Shown here: piece by piece, positions 27,951-37,101 of the stretch
Numbering within the stretch: position 1 is the stretch's first letter
How the letters are laid out: every line of letters begins with the position of its first letter
Assembly: GCA_030758115.1 (NCBI GenBank)
Contig: JANREX010000069.1
Coordinates: forward strand, 43,798 to 88,338
Direction: 5' to 3'
From: Paracoccaceae bacterium
Lineage (GTDB): Bacteria; Pseudomonadota; Alphaproteobacteria; Rhodobacterales; Rhodobacteraceae
DNA length: 44,541 nt
Position numbers and translations under genes: made by a program
Notes under the pieces: model-generated
Told to the model about the DNA's origin: nothing
Database searches by the model: none
The model's input: the letters and a program-made list of their open reading frames with translations, nothing else

Positions 27951-29177
27951 TCAGCCCTTGATGCGACGGTTGCGGGTCGCAATCAGTTTCAGACGCAGCG
28001 CGTTCAGGCGGATGAAGCCCTGTGCATCCTTCTGATCATAGGCGCCCGCGTCGTCCTCGAAGGTCACATGCGCCTCGGAATAAAGGCTGTGATCCGACCA
28101 CCGCCCGACGCAGGTGGCCAGACCTTTGTAAAGCTTCAGCCGCACGGTGCCGGTCACATGTTCCTGGCTCTTGTCGATCAGGGCTTGCAGCATCTCGCGT
28201 TCGGGGCTGAACCAGAACCCGTTGTAGATCAGTTCGGCATAGCGCGGCATGATGCTGTCCTTCAGGTGGCCAGCACCTGCGTCCAGCGTGATCTGTTCGA
28301 TCCCGCGATGCGCCTCAAGCAGAACAGTGCCGCCGGGCGTTTCATAGATCCCGCGCGACTTCATGCCGACAAAGCGGTTCTCCACGAAATCCAGACGTCC
28401 GATCCCGTGCTTGCCGCCCAGTTCGTTCAGCTTCGTCAGGATCGTGGCAGGGCTCATGGCCTCGCCATTGATCGCCACGGCATCGCCGCGCTCGAAGGTC
28501 ACTTCGATATACTCGGGCGTATCGGGCGCGTCCTCGGGTGAAACGGTGCGCTGGTAGACATATTCGGGCGCCTGCTCGGCCGGGTTTTCCAGCGCCTTGC
28601 CCTCGGACGAGGTGTGCAGCAGGTTTGCGTCCACGCTGAACGGTGCCTCGCCGCGCTTGTCCTTTGCGATCGGAATCTGGTTCTTTTCGGCAAATTCGAT
28701 CAGCTTGGTACGGCTGGTCAGATCCCAGATGCGCCAGGGGGCGATCACCTTGATCTCGGGGTTCAGCGCATAGGCGGACAGCTCAAAGCGTACCTGGTCA
28801 TTCCCCTTCCCGGTCGCGCCATGCGCCACGGCATCCGCGCCGGTTTCGGCGGCAATCTCGACCAGACGCTTGGAAATCAGCGGCCGCGCGATCGACGTGC
28901 CCAGCAGGTAAAGCCCCTCATACAGCGCGTTGGCGCGGAACATCGGGAACACGAAATCGCGCACGAATTCTTCGCGCACATCTTCGATATAGATGTTCTC
29001 GGCCTTGATCCCCAGCAGCTCTGCCTTGGCGCGGGCGGGCTCCAACTCCTCGCCCTGGCCCAGATCGGCGGTGAAGGTCACCACCTCGCAACCGTATTCG
29101 GTTTGCAGCCATTTCAGGATGATCGAGGTATCAAGGCCGCCTGAATAGGCCAGCACGACTTTCTTGGGCGCGGACAT
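27951..29177 (-). CDS. argG: Argininosuccinate synthase
   Basis: A 408-residue enzyme joining citrulline and aspartate with ATP, the penultimate arginine step. The PP-loop AYSGGLDTS is at residues 10–18, [13 protein letters not shown] near 119–131, and the aspartate-binding [14 protein letters not shown] near 179. Length and C terminus are normal. It is a single gene, converging with the DUF7282 gene and diverging from ilvA over 120 bases. Confidence 0.97.
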   Translation of the reverse strand: MSAPKKVVLAYSGGLDTSIILKWLQTEYGCEVVTFTADLGQGEELEPARAKAELLGIKAENIYIEDVREEFVRDFVFPMFRANALYEGLYLLGTSIARPLISKRLVEIAAETGADAVAHGATGKGNDQVRFELSAYALNPEIKVIAPWRIWDLTSRTKLIEFAEKNQIPIAKDKRGEAPFSVDANLLHTSSEGKALENPAEQAPEYVYQRTVSPEDAPDTPEYIEVTFERGDAVAINGEAMSPATILTKLNELGGKHGIGRLDFVENRFVGMKSRGIYETPGGTVLLEAHRGIEQITLDAGAGHLKDSIMPRYAELIYNGFWFSPEREMLQALIDKSQEHVTGTVRLKLYKGLATCVGRWSDHSLYSEAHVTFEDDAGAYDQKDAQGFIRLNALRLKLIATRNRRIKG

Positions 29178-29297
29178 GTGTTTTTCCCCAGTGAATGCGT
29201 TTTGCGGCGATTACCGGGTTTTGTGCCGCAGGGCAAGGAGGCCGCCGTGCACCAGCTTTGGCTTGCGTGAGGGATCAAGCTGGGCCAGAGATCGGGA

Positions 29298-30536
29298 ATG
29301 ACCCAGTTTCAAGATCAGGCACGCGCGGCCGAACGCGCCATGCGCGAGGTTTTCCCCGCCACACCCCTGCTGCGCAACGCGCATCTGTCCGAGCGGTTCG
29401 AGGCCGATATCTGGCTGAAGCGCGAAGACCTGTCGCCGGTGCGGTCCTACAAGCTGCGCGGCGCGTTCAACGCGATGCGCAAGGTTCTGGCTGCCGATCC
29501 GGGGCGGCGGCTGTTCGTCTGTGCCTCTGCCGGCAATCACGCGCAGGGCGTTGCCTTCATGTGCCGGCATTTCGGGGTCAAGGGTGTGATCTTCATGCCG
29601 GTGACGACACCGCAGCAGAAAATCCAGAAAACCGGCATGTTTGGCGGGGATGCGGTCGAGATCAAGCTGAAGGGCGATTACTTCGACGATACGCTGGCCT
29701 CTGCACAGGCTTTCTGCGCCAAGGAGGGCGGGCATTTCCTGTCGCCTTTCGATGATGCCGATGTGATCGAAGGTCAGGCCTCTGTCGCGGTCGAGATGAT
29801 GGACGAGATGGGGCAGGTTCCCGACCATATCCTGCTGCCTGTCGGCGGTGGGGGGCTGTCTGCGGGTGTTCGCAGCTTTTTCGGCACTGAACCGGCCTAT
29901 ACATTCGTCGAACCGCTGGGCGGTGCCAGCCTGCAGGCAGCCCTGTCCGTCGGTCGGCCGGTGATGCTGGACAAGGTGAACACCTTTGTCGATGGCGCGG
30001 CGGTCGCCTGCATCGGGACACAGACATTCGCGCGTCTCAAGGATGTATCGTTGCATGATGTCGTGACAGCGCCCGAGGACAGGATCTGCACAACCATCCT
30101 CGAGATGTTGAATGTCGAAGGCATCGTGCTGGAGCCTGCCGGTGCTCTGGCCGTGGATGCACTGGTCGATGTTGCCGATAGGATCAAGGGCAAGACCGTG
30201 GTCTGCATCACATCCGGCGGAAATTTCGATTTCGAACGCCTGCCCGAGGTGAAGGAAAGAGCGCAGCGTTATTCCGGCGTAAAGAAATACTTCATCCTGC
30301 GGATGCCGCAGCGACCCGGTGCGCTGAAGGAGTTTCTGAACATCCTTGGCCCCGAAGACGATATCGCGCGGTTCGAATACCTCAAGAAATCGGCGCGCAA
30401 CTTCGGCTCTGTCCTGATCGGGATCGAAACGACCCGGCCCGAGAATTTCACATCCCTGCTTTTCAAGCTGAACAAGGCCGGTTTTACCTATCGCGACATT
30501 ACCAACGACGAGACACTGGCCGAGTTTCTGATCTGA
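29298..30536 (+). CDS. ilvA: Threonine ammonia-lyase (threonine dehydratase)
   Basis: A 412-residue fold-type II PLP enzyme. Lys52 in RSYKLRGAFNAM is the PLP lysine, SAGNHAQGVAF near 76–86 binds the substrate carboxylate, and the glycine loop LPVGGGGLSAG near 180–190 holds the phosphate. The last 85 residues form one ACT-like regulatory domain, shorter than the two in E. coli IlvA. It makes 2-oxobutanoate for isoleucine. It converges with the HD hydrolase gene. Confidence 0.93.
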   Translation: MTQFQDQARAAERAMREVFPATPLLRNAHLSERFEADIWLKREDLSPVRSYKLRGAFNAMRKVLAADPGRRLFVCASAGNHAQGVAFMCRHFGVKGVIFMPVTTPQQKIQKTGMFGGDAVEIKLKGDYFDDTLASAQAFCAKEGGHFLSPFDDADVIEGQASVAVEMMDEMGQVPDHILLPVGGGGLSAGVRSFFGTEPAYTFVEPLGGASLQAALSVGRPVMLDKVNTFVDGAAVACIGTQTFARLKDVSLHDVVTAPEDRICTTILEMLNVEGIVLEPAGALAVDALVDVADRIKGKTVVCITSGGNFDFERLPEVKERAQRYSGVKKYFILRMPQRPGALKEFLNILGPEDDIARFEYLKKSARNFGSVLIGIETTRPENFTSLLFKLNKAGFTYRDITNDETLAEFLI

Positions 30537-30555
30537 CAGGCCCCTGAGGCCCCCG

Positions 30556-31152
30556 TCAGCTTGTCTGCGAAAGAAGCGCGTGGTGGCGTGCCGTGTAATC
30601 GGCGCGCACCTCGACCGGCGGGCGCAAACGGATGGAAAGGCCACGGATCAGTGTCTGATCCGGCTTGCCAAACAGCTTGTCGGCCTCACCGTTGCTGAAG
30701 CCTGCGATTTCGATGGCTTCCATCCAGGCACTGATCCGATCCGCCTGCTTGATCTGTTTCTTGATCGCAGCCGGAATCGCGGCCGGAAGGCCGAAACGGA
30801 TATGGATCGCGGCTGTCAGCCGGCTGTCCAGCTCTTCGTAACCGGGACCAACGGCCGATTTGACCGGGCTGATCATGTCGCCGATCACGTATTCCGGCGC
30901 ATCGTGCAGCAGGGCCGCCAGTTGCCATTTCGGTGCGATGCCCGGCGCCATCCGGCTGAACAGAGTTTCCACCAGCAGGGAATGCTCGGCCACGGAATAG
31001 GCGTGATCGCCACGCGTCTGCCCGTTCCAGCGCGCCACGAAAGCAAGACCGTGGGCGATATCCTCGATCTCGATATCGACGGGGGTAGGATCCAGCAGGT
31101 CAAGACGGCGGCCTGACAACATCCTTTGCCATGCGCGGGGCGATTTCGACAT
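30556..31152 (-). CDS. HD-domain phosphohydrolase, YfbR-like
   Basis: A 198-residue protein. His57 (in AEHSLL), His83–Asp84 (LLHDAPEY) and a later Asp in the KQADRISAWME region give the metal-binding HD pattern. Its size and motifs fit YfbR-type 5'-deoxynucleotidases and other small HD hydrolases; the substrate is not certain. GGAGGT is 3 bases before this ATG, which favours it over an ATG six codons upstream. It is divergent from ahcY and convergent with ilvA. Confidence 0.85.
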   Translation of the reverse strand: MSKSPRAWQRMLSGRRLDLLDPTPVDIEIEDIAHGLAFVARWNGQTRGDHAYSVAEHSLLVETLFSRMAPGIAPKWQLAALLHDAPEYVIGDMISPVKSAVGPGYEELDSRLTAAIHIRFGLPAAIPAAIKKQIKQADRISAWMEAIEIAGFSNGEADKLFGKPDQTLIRGLSIRLRPPVEVRADYTARHHALLSQTS

Positions 31153-31186
31153 GACACCTCCGAAGATCAATCATGGTCTTTTGAAC

Positions 31187-31243
31187 AGCTTGCAGGGGTC
31201 GGTGCAAGCTTGCGTCGGCCGGCATGACAATTTCCGATGCCGG
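31187..31243 (+). promoter_or_regulatory. Two hairpins upstream of ahcY
   Basis: AGCTTGCA (31187–31194) pairs with TGCAAGCT (31203–31210) over an 8-base loop, and CCGGCAT (31219–31225) pairs with ATGCCGG (31237–31243) over an 11-base loop. They lie 80–137 bases before the ahcY ATG. They could be leader structure, operator palindromes or part of the divergent promoter. The SAH riboswitch core sequence is not seen. Confidence 0.35.
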
Positions 31244-31323
31244 GCTAGTTTGATACAGCGTTGTGGCGAAGATCAAACAATGATACGCGCTGCGCCAAAA
31301 TAGTATTCATGAAGGGTGCCCAA

Positions 31324-32712
31324 ATGGCCAACGATTACATCGTCAAGGATATCGCGCTTGCTGCTTTCGGTCGCAAGGAGCTTGATATCGCAGAAACCGA
31401 AATGCCGGGCCTGATGGCCTGCCGCGCCGAATACGGTGAAAGCAAGCCTCTGAAAGGCGCACGGATCGTCGGTTCGCTGCACATGACGATCCAGACAGCC
31501 GTCCTGATCGAAACGCTGGTGGCACTTGGTGCCGATGTGCGCTGGGCGTCCTGCAACATCTTCTCGACGCAGGATCACGCGGCCGCGGCGATCGCTGCAG
31601 GCGGTACGCCCGTTTTCGCGATCAAGGGCCAGACACTGGAAGAGCATTGGGATTACCTCGACAAGTCCTTCCTGTTCCCGGAAGGCGCGAACATGATCCT
31701 GGACGATGGCGGCGATGCGACACTCTACGTCCTGCTGGGCGCCCGCGCGGAAGCCGGCGAAGACATCATTCCGGTTCCCCAGTCCGAGGAAGAGGAAGTC
31801 ATCAAGGCGCAGATCAAGAAGCGCATGGCCGCAAGCCCCGGCTGGTTCACCAAGACGCGCGACGCGATCAAGGGCGTGTCCGAGGAAACGACGACCGGCG
31901 TTCACCGCCTTTATGACCTGCACAAGAAGGGCTTGCTGCCGTTCCCCGCGATCAACGTGAACGACTCGGTCACCAAGTCGAAGTTCGACAACAAGTATGG
32001 CTGCAAGGAATCGCTGGTTGACGGCATCCGCCGTGCGACCGACACGATGATGGCCGGCAAGGTGGCCGTTGTTTGTGGCTATGGCGATGTGGGCAAAGGC
32101 TCGGCCGCTTCGCTGCGCGGCGCAGGCGCACGCGTCAAGGTCACCGAAGTCGATCCGATCTGCGCGCTGCAAGCCGCCATGGACGGGTTCGAAGTTGTCT
32201 TGCTGGAGGATGTCGTCGCCAGCGCCGATATCTTCATCACCACGACCGGCAACAAGGACGTGATCCGCATCGACCACATGCGCGCGATGAAGGACATGGC
32301 GATCGTTGGCAACATCGGCCATTTCGACAACGAGATTCAGGTCGCTGCCCTGAAGAACCACAAGTGGACCAACATCAAGGACCAGGTCGATATGATCGAG
32401 ATGCCCTCGGGCAACCGTATCATTCTTCTGTCCGAGGGCCGGCTGCTGAACCTTGGCAACGCGACGGGTCACCCATCCTTCGTGATGTCCGCCAGCTTCA
32501 CCAACCAGGTTCTGGCGCAGATCGAACTCTGGACCAAGGGCGATGAATACAAGCCCGGCGTCTACATCCTGCCCAAGGCGCTGGATGAAAAAGTGGCCCG
32601 CCTGCATCTGGACCGCATTGGCGTGAAACTGACCAAGCTTGATCCCGACCAGGCGTCCTATATCGGCGTGACACCGGAAGGCCCCTTCAAGCCGGAACAC
32701 TATCGCTACTGA
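31324..32712 (+). CDS. ahcY: Adenosylhomocysteinase (SAH hydrolase)
   Basis: A 462-residue NAD-dependent enzyme splitting S-adenosylhomocysteine into adenosine and homocysteine, keeping methylation cycling. [15 protein letters not shown] is near residues 53–67, the active-site SVTKSKFDN near 217–225, the NAD fold [11 protein letters not shown] near 255–265, and the C terminus ends in the conserved KPEHYRY with its NAD-binding lysine and tyrosine. I chose ATG 31324 ([13 protein letters not shown]); in-frame extension upstream is not family-like. A strong terminator follows. Confidence 0.96.
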   Translation: MANDYIVKDIALAAFGRKELDIAETEMPGLMACRAEYGESKPLKGARIVGSLHMTIQTAVLIETLVALGADVRWASCNIFSTQDHAAAAIAAGGTPVFAIKGQTLEEHWDYLDKSFLFPEGANMILDDGGDATLYVLLGARAEAGEDIIPVPQSEEEEVIKAQIKKRMAASPGWFTKTRDAIKGVSEETTTGVHRLYDLHKKGLLPFPAINVNDSVTKSKFDNKYGCKESLVDGIRRATDTMMAGKVAVVCGYGDVGKGSAASLRGAGARVKVTEVDPICALQAAMDGFEVVLLEDVVASADIFITTTGNKDVIRIDHMRAMKDMAIVGNIGHFDNEIQVAALKNHKWTNIKDQVDMIEMPSGNRIILLSEGRLLNLGNATGHPSFVMSASFTNQVLAQIELWTKGDEYKPGVYILPKALDEKVARLHLDRIGVKLTKLDPDQASYIGVTPEGPFKPEHYRY

Positions 32713-32734
32713 TCGCAAACATCGGTTTCGATGC

Positions 32735-32763
32735 AACGGCCCGCCACTGTGCGGGCCGTTTTG
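32735..32763 (+). terminator. Intrinsic terminator of ahcY
   Basis: AACGGCCCGC (32735–32744), loop CACTGT, GCGGGCCGTT (32751–32760), then TTGC: a perfect 10-bp GC-rich stem ending in a short T-run, 22 bases after the ahcY stop. Confidence 0.88.
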
Positions 32764-32880
32764 CTTTCCAACTTTCGATAAAATCGTTGAGTGTTGGTGA
32801 AGACTCGCTAACCTTCCCGTCGGACCGATGGGACGCATTGGCCGTGGTACCAAAAATATTGACTGGTAAGGGAGCTAGGA

Positions 32881-33222
32881 ATGGGAAAGCGTGACGATCT
32901 GATTGCGAAGTATGCAAGCGATCTGAAGAACAAATGTGGCATGGAGCCTGACATGGCCCTGCTGACAAAGGTCACGATCGGCTGCGGCCCGGCGATTTAC
33001 AACGCAGATGCCGAAACGGTGGCCTCCTCGCAGGAAAGCGAGCTGGAGACCGTGAAGAATAATTTCCTCATCAAGAAACTGGGATTGCCCGACAGCCCCA
33101 AGTTGATGGAGGCGATCAATTCTGTCGTCGAAACCTACGGCAAATCCGAGCGGAACAAGTACCGCGTCGTCGTCTACTACATGCTGACCAAGCATTTCGG
33201 CAAGGAAGCAGTCTACAAGTAA
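32881..33222 (+). CDS. DUF2853 family protein
   Basis: A 113-residue soluble protein that fits the DUF2853 family in length and pattern (MGKRDDLIAKYASDL at the start, KYRVVVYYMLTKHFG near the end). It is helical and highly charged with no membrane segment. No function is known. GGGAG precedes the ATG by about 7 bases. It stands alone between the ahcY terminator and another hairpin. Confidence 0.85.
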   Translation: MGKRDDLIAKYASDLKNKCGMEPDMALLTKVTIGCGPAIYNADAETVASSQESELETVKNNFLIKKLGLPDSPKLMEAINSVVETYGKSERNKYRVVVYYMLTKHFGKEAVYK

Positions 33223-33403
33223 TCAGGCGATTGCCTGACAGTGGGCGACCCGCATGTCTTGCGGGCCGCTCGCTGTTGAGAAGAATTTTCGGCACTTGGA
33301 ATTTGCGCAGCCGCTGGTCTGTGGCTAATGTTGACGTGTCGGGTCAGTACGGCCGGAACCTAATCCAGTGATCACGTGTGGTGTGTAGGGAGCACGTGGG
33401 GTG

Positions 33404-33442
33404 ACGGGGGGTTCTGGCCTTGGCCTGCGCCCCCCGTATTTT
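33404..33442 (+). terminator. Candidate terminator between DUF2853 and EVE genes
   Basis: ACGGGGGG (33404–33411) pairs with CCCCCCGT (33430–33437), with an inner GGCC-TT-GGCC hairpin; ATTTT follows on the plus strand. The gap 33223–33447 otherwise holds a weaker CCCGCA/TGCGGG stem (33249–33265) and no gene I can support. Confidence 0.55.
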
Positions 33443-33447
33443 GGAAA

Positions 33448-33867
33448 TCACCCGTCCAAACCGGCAAGACCGCAGACGATCCGCCATTCCTCTGCCGTGA
33501 CCGGCTGTACGGACAGGCGCGAATTTCGCACCAGCACCATTTCGGTCAGTCGCGGATCGGCCTTGATCTGTTCCAGTGTCACGGGTGTCTTCACAGGTTT
33601 GACGGCCTTGATATCGACGCATTCCCAACGCGGATCATCCGTCGTGCTGTCCGGGTGTGCGGGATTTATCACCTCGACGATGCCGACAACGGCCTTCTCG
33701 TCCTGTGAGTGGTAGAAAAAACCAAGGTCTCCGACTTCCATCTCGCGCATGAAGTTGCGTGCCTGGTAGTTGCGCACACCGTTCCATTCCTCGCCGTCTT
33801 CACCTTTTGCAGCCTGGTCATTCCAGCCCCAGACCGAAGGCTCTGACTTGAACAACCAATAGCGCAT
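33448..33867 (-). CDS. EVE domain protein
   Basis: A 139-residue single-domain EVE protein: MRYWLFKSEPSVWGW at the start, then WNGVRNYQARNFMREM, GDLGFFYHS and a family-typical LVRNSRLSVQPVTAEEW near the end. EVE domains are PUA-like folds that bind modified bases in DNA or RNA; the ligand here is unknown. It is the last of a leftward run tsaD–gpsA–YciI–EVE, sharing one base with the YciI-like gene (TGATG). Confidence 0.92.
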   Translation of the reverse strand: MRYWLFKSEPSVWGWNDQAAKGEDGEEWNGVRNYQARNFMREMEVGDLGFFYHSQDEKAVVGIVEVINPAHPDSTTDDPRWECVDIKAVKPVKTPVTLEQIKADPRLTEMVLVRNSRLSVQPVTAEEWRIVCGLAGLDG

Positions 33868-34139
33868 CAGCCGATGACCTTTTTCCAGGCGATCAGTTCG
33901 ACATCCTGGAAAAGGCCGGCCTTGGAATAGGGATCCCCCGCCGCCCAGCGCCGCGCCGCTTCCATGTCCTCCACCTCAAGGATCAAAAGTGAACCGATCA
34001 TCTGTTCATCCTGGTCCAGCAAGGGCCCGGCCTGCCGCACCACGCCTGTTTGCGTCACGTAGTCCAGATGTGCGGCGCGAGTGGCCAGACGTGTCTCTAG
34101 GGCGCCGGGTTTGTCCCGTGCGATAAGGGCGATCAGCAT
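33867..34139 (-). CDS. YciI-like protein
   Basis: A 90-residue protein with the YciI/YCII ferredoxin-like fold: LIALIARDKPGALETRLATR at the start, HLDYV, a GSLLILEVEDMEAARRW strand–helix, and the DPYSKAGLF motif. The His and Asp of the family's putative active site are present. Function in the cell is not established. Its ATG directly abuts the gpsA stop and its stop shares a base with the EVE gene start. Confidence 0.88.
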   Translation of the reverse strand: MLIALIARDKPGALETRLATRAAHLDYVTQTGVVRQAGPLLDQDEQMIGSLLILEVEDMEAARRWAAGDPYSKAGLFQDVELIAWKKVIG

Positions 34140-35096
34140 TCATTCCTCCTTCAGGGGACGCGACAGTAGCATGTCCATGGCTTGGCGCAGATGAATCTTT
34201 CCGTCAAGCAGGGCCACGACCGCTGCGGTGATCGGCATCTCTACGCCTTGCTCCGCGGCGCGTTGCAAGGCGGCGCGGGCGGTCGCAGCGCCTTCAACTG
34301 TAATCGACGGATCAAATGCCTCATTCTTGCCCATCGCCATGCCGAACTGCATGTTCCGGCTTTGCGGGCTTGTGCAGGTCAGCACCAGGTCACCGAACCC
34401 GGAAAGGCCCGACAGGGTTTCCGGCCTGGCCCCAAGGGTCAGCGCCAAACGCTGCATTTCGGCATAGCCCCGTGTCATCAAGGCGGCACGTGCGCTGTCA
34501 CCCAGCCCGGCGCCCGTGACAGCGCCTGCGGCTATCGCGATCACGTTCTTCAGGGCACCGCCAAGCTCGGCGCCGACAGTATCCGTTGTGCGGTAAATCC
34601 GCAGATTCCGCGTTGTCAGAGACTGTTGCAGGCTTGCACCCTTGTCCGGATCGGCGCAGGCAAGGGTCAGTGCCGTGGGCAAGCCCTTTGCAATATCGCG
34701 GGCGAAACTGGGACCGGTCAGGATGGCCGCGACGCTCCGTGGCAGCATTTGCCGCAATATCGCCACCGGTCCCATTGTCGTGCTCAACTCGATCCCCTTG
34801 CAGCATGCAACCAGGTCGCGCCCGTCAAGCACCGTGCGATGTTCGTCGATCACATCGCGCATCCTTTGCATTGGAACGGCCAGCAGGACAGGACCTGTGC
34901 CGGCCGGAATGTCGGCCTGAATGGTCAGAGACTCCGGCAGCGGGATGCCTGGCAGACGCTGCGCGTTCTCGCGGGACAATTGCATGGCGGATACCTGCGC
35001 CTGGTCCCGCGACCACAGCGTTACCGCATGCCCTGCCTCGGTCAGCGAGATGGCAAGTGCCGTGCCGAAGGCGCCTGCGCCCATGACTGTGATCAT
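34140..35096 (-). CDS. gpsA: Glycerol-3-phosphate dehydrogenase, NAD(P)+
   Basis: A 318-residue enzyme reducing dihydroxyacetone phosphate to sn-glycerol 3-phosphate for phospholipids. [10 protein letters not shown] (6–15) is the nucleotide loop, LVACCKGIE lies near 101, and [17 protein letters not shown] near 181 holds the catalytic lysine. I chose the ATG at 35096 ([11 protein letters not shown]), which overlaps the tsaD stop as ATGA; a 20-codon extension would not resemble the family. Confidence 0.95.
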   Translation of the reverse strand: MITVMGAGAFGTALAISLTEAGHAVTLWSRDQAQVSAMQLSRENAQRLPGIPLPESLTIQADIPAGTGPVLLAVPMQRMRDVIDEHRTVLDGRDLVACCKGIELSTTMGPVAILRQMLPRSVAAILTGPSFARDIAKGLPTALTLACADPDKGASLQQSLTTRNLRIYRTTDTVGAELGGALKNVIAIAAGAVTGAGLGDSARAALMTRGYAEMQRLALTLGARPETLSGLSGFGDLVLTCTSPQSRNMQFGMAMGKNEAFDPSITVEGAATARAALQRAAEQGVEMPITAAVVALLDGKIHLRQAMDMLLSRPLKEE

Positions 35097-36190
35097 GCCT
35101 TTGCCCCTTTCTTTCCACTTCCCAGAAGCGCAGGGCTTGCGCTGTCCAATGGCCAACGCGGCCGCGCGATCAGGGTCAGGTCGTCGCGCAATCCCGCGCG
35201 ATACCTCTCCAGCCCGACATAAGCGATCATCGCCGCGTTATCGGTGCATAGCGACAAGGGCGGCGCGATGAAGCGCACACCATTTTCTGCCGCAACAGAC
35301 TCGAGTTTGTTGCGGATAAGACTGTTGGCCGCGACCCCGCCAGCCACGGCAAGGACAGGGGCTGCCGGTTGATGCGCCAGGTACAGGCGCAGCGCCCTGC
35401 GCGTTTTTTCGGCCAGCACATCGGCGACCGCCATCTGGAAGCCCGCGCAAAGATCGGCCCTGTCGGCGGGGGTCAGGCCGCCCTTTTCCGCCACGACCCG
35501 GTCACGCATCCGCAGAAGCGCGGTCTTCAAGCCGGAAAAGGACATGTCGCAACCCTCGCGATCCAGCAGGGGCCGGGGAAACGCATACCGGGCTGCATCG
35601 CCACTGCGGGCTTCGGCTTCGACCGAAGGGCCACCCGGTTGCGGCAGACCAAGAAGGCGGGCCGTCTTGTCGAATGCCTCTCCGGGTGCGTCGTCTATGG
35701 TGCCGCCCAACCGCGTGAAACTGTCGGTGCCCTGCACCAGAAGAAACTGGCAATGCCCGCCCGAGACCAGCAGCATCAGGTAGGGATAATCGATCTGATC
35801 CGTCAGCCGTGGTGTCAGGGCGTGGCCTGCAAGGTGGTTCACCCCGATCAGGGGCAGACCGGTGCCGACGGCAAGGCCCTTGGCGCACATGACCCCCGCC
35901 AGAACGCCGCCGATCAGGCCGGGCCCTGCGGTCACCGCGATGGCATCCACATCGGAAAGGGCCACACCTGCGCGCATCAGTGCCTGTTTCACGCAAATGT
36001 CGATTTTCTCGGCGTGGGCCCGGGCTGCGATCTCGGGTACGACACCGCCAAATGCCGCATGCAGATCGGCTTGTCCCAGCACGATGGAAGACATGATTTC
36101 CGCCGGATCAGAGCCGCGTTGCCGCACGACGGCTGCCGCGGTATCATCGCAGCTGCTTTCCAGACCCAGTATCGTCAGCGCCTTGGCCAT
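35093..36190 (-). CDS. tsaD: TsaD, tRNA threonylcarbamoyladenosine synthase subunit
   Basis: A 365-residue ASKHA-fold protein. [13 protein letters not shown] (8–20) is the nucleotide motif; the two metal histidines are in ARAHAEKID near 57–65 and NHLAGHAL near 117–124; VSGGHCQFL near 141 is the phosphate loop. TsaD transfers the threonylcarbamoyl group to A37 of tRNAs that read ANN codons. It heads the leftward run tsaD–gpsA–YciI–EVE and diverges from hemD. A tRNA-Thr gene, whose product needs this modification, lies 3.8 kb away, probably by chance. Confidence 0.96.
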   Translation of the reverse strand: MAKALTILGLESSCDDTAAAVVRQRGSDPAEIMSSIVLGQADLHAAFGGVVPEIAARAHAEKIDICVKQALMRAGVALSDVDAIAVTAGPGLIGGVLAGVMCAKGLAVGTGLPLIGVNHLAGHALTPRLTDQIDYPYLMLLVSGGHCQFLLVQGTDSFTRLGGTIDDAPGEAFDKTARLLGLPQPGGPSVEAEARSGDAARYAFPRPLLDREGCDMSFSGLKTALLRMRDRVVAEKGGLTPADRADLCAGFQMAVADVLAEKTRRALRLYLAHQPAAPVLAVAGGVAANSLIRNKLESVAAENGVRFIAPPLSLCTDNAAMIAYVGLERYRAGLRDDLTLIARPRWPLDSASPALLGSGKKGAKA

Positions 36191-36286
36191 TGGTCGTTCA
36201 ATCCTGCCACTATCGGCCCTGAACGTTGCAAGACCCTGTGTTGCGAGGTAACACCAGACAAGGATGCAAACAATCCCGGCGCAATC

Positions 36287-37009
36287 ATGATACGGCCTGT
36301 CATCTTGTTGACCCGTCCCGAAGCGTCATCGCACAGGATGGCGAAGCTGTTGGCTGTTGCATTCGGTGACCGCTTGGACGTTTGCATTTCCCCTCTGATG
36401 GAGATCGTTCTTGATCCCCGATTGCCAAGCCTTGAGGGCATCAGGACACTGATCTTCACCTCTGCCAATGGTGTTGCGGCCTATGTCGCGGCACATGGAC
36501 CCAAGTCCCTTCCCTGTTACACCGTCGGTGATGCAACGGCACGCGCCGCCATGGCCGCGGGCCTGCAGGCAACATCTGCGGGAGGCGATGCCGATGCCCT
36601 GATTGCGCGCATCAAGCAGGACAATCCGGCTGTCCCCATGCTGCATGTGCGGGGTGCGCATGCCCGTGGCGACATCCCGGAAAGACTTGGCGCAGTCGGG
36701 ATTCCGGTGGCCCATGCGATCGTCTATCACCAGAATGCCCTGACCCTGACGGAAGAGGCAAAAGCGCTTCTGGATGGGGACAGACCGGTGATCCTGCCAC
36801 TTTTTTCACCAAGAAGTGCTGCATTGATGGGGTCTGCGCCCGTCAGTGCCAAGGTTTATGCCGTCGCGATGAGCGATGCCACCGCCAACGCCCTGCGGTT
36901 TGACGTTGAACAGATGCATATCGCCAGCCATCCTGATTTCGAAAGCATGGCGAAGGTTGTCGCCGATCTTCTTGACACCACCCCTTGGGACAAACAGATG
37001 CCATTATAA
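36287..37009 (+). CDS. hemD: Uroporphyrinogen-III synthase
   Basis: A 240-residue protein with the two-lobed HemD pattern: [15 protein letters not shown] at the start, [12 protein letters not shown] near 57–68, [12 protein letters not shown] near 80, and LLPFSPRSA-type [10 protein letters not shown] near 178. It closes and flips ring D of hydroxymethylbilane. The reading frame stays open far upstream through tsaD, but that part is antisense; the ATG at 36287 gives a family-typical N terminus. HemD sequences are very divergent, so context with hemY supports the call. Confidence 0.9.
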   Translation: MIRPVILLTRPEASSHRMAKLLAVAFGDRLDVCISPLMEIVLDPRLPSLEGIRTLIFTSANGVAAYVAAHGPKSLPCYTVGDATARAAMAAGLQATSAGGDADALIARIKQDNPAVPMLHVRGAHARGDIPERLGAVGIPVAHAIVYHQNALTLTEEAKALLDGDRPVILPLFSPRSAALMGSAPVSAKVYAVAMSDATANALRFDVEQMHIASHPDFESMAKVVADLLDTTPWDKQMPL

Positions 37010-37030
37010 GGGCATGCATGGCTTGAGGCA

Positions 37031-37054
37031 GAAAGCCCGGCACAGTAGGCTTTC
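37031..37054 (+). other. Hairpin between hemD and the mitofilin-like gene
   Basis: GAAAGCC (37031–37037), ten-base loop, GGCTTTC (37048–37054). No T-run follows. It ends two bases before a possible GTG start at 37057, which makes that start less likely and the GTG at 37102 more likely. Confidence 0.4.
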
Positions 37055-37101
37055 GGGTGATGCAAGTATGCGTGATATCAGATTCGAAAGGGTTGCTGCC
37101 G

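Noticed and set aside
31153-31323. SAH or SAM-type riboswitch before ahcY
   Set aside because: Hairpins exist but the conserved core sequences of these riboswitches are not visible.
31273-32853. A 526-codon minus-strand frame opposite ahcY
   Set aside because: Shadow of ahcY with no family resemblance; the plus-strand enzyme is certain.
35369-36286. Upstream extension of the hemD frame through tsaD
   Set aside because: It is antisense to tsaD; HemD is complete from 36287.
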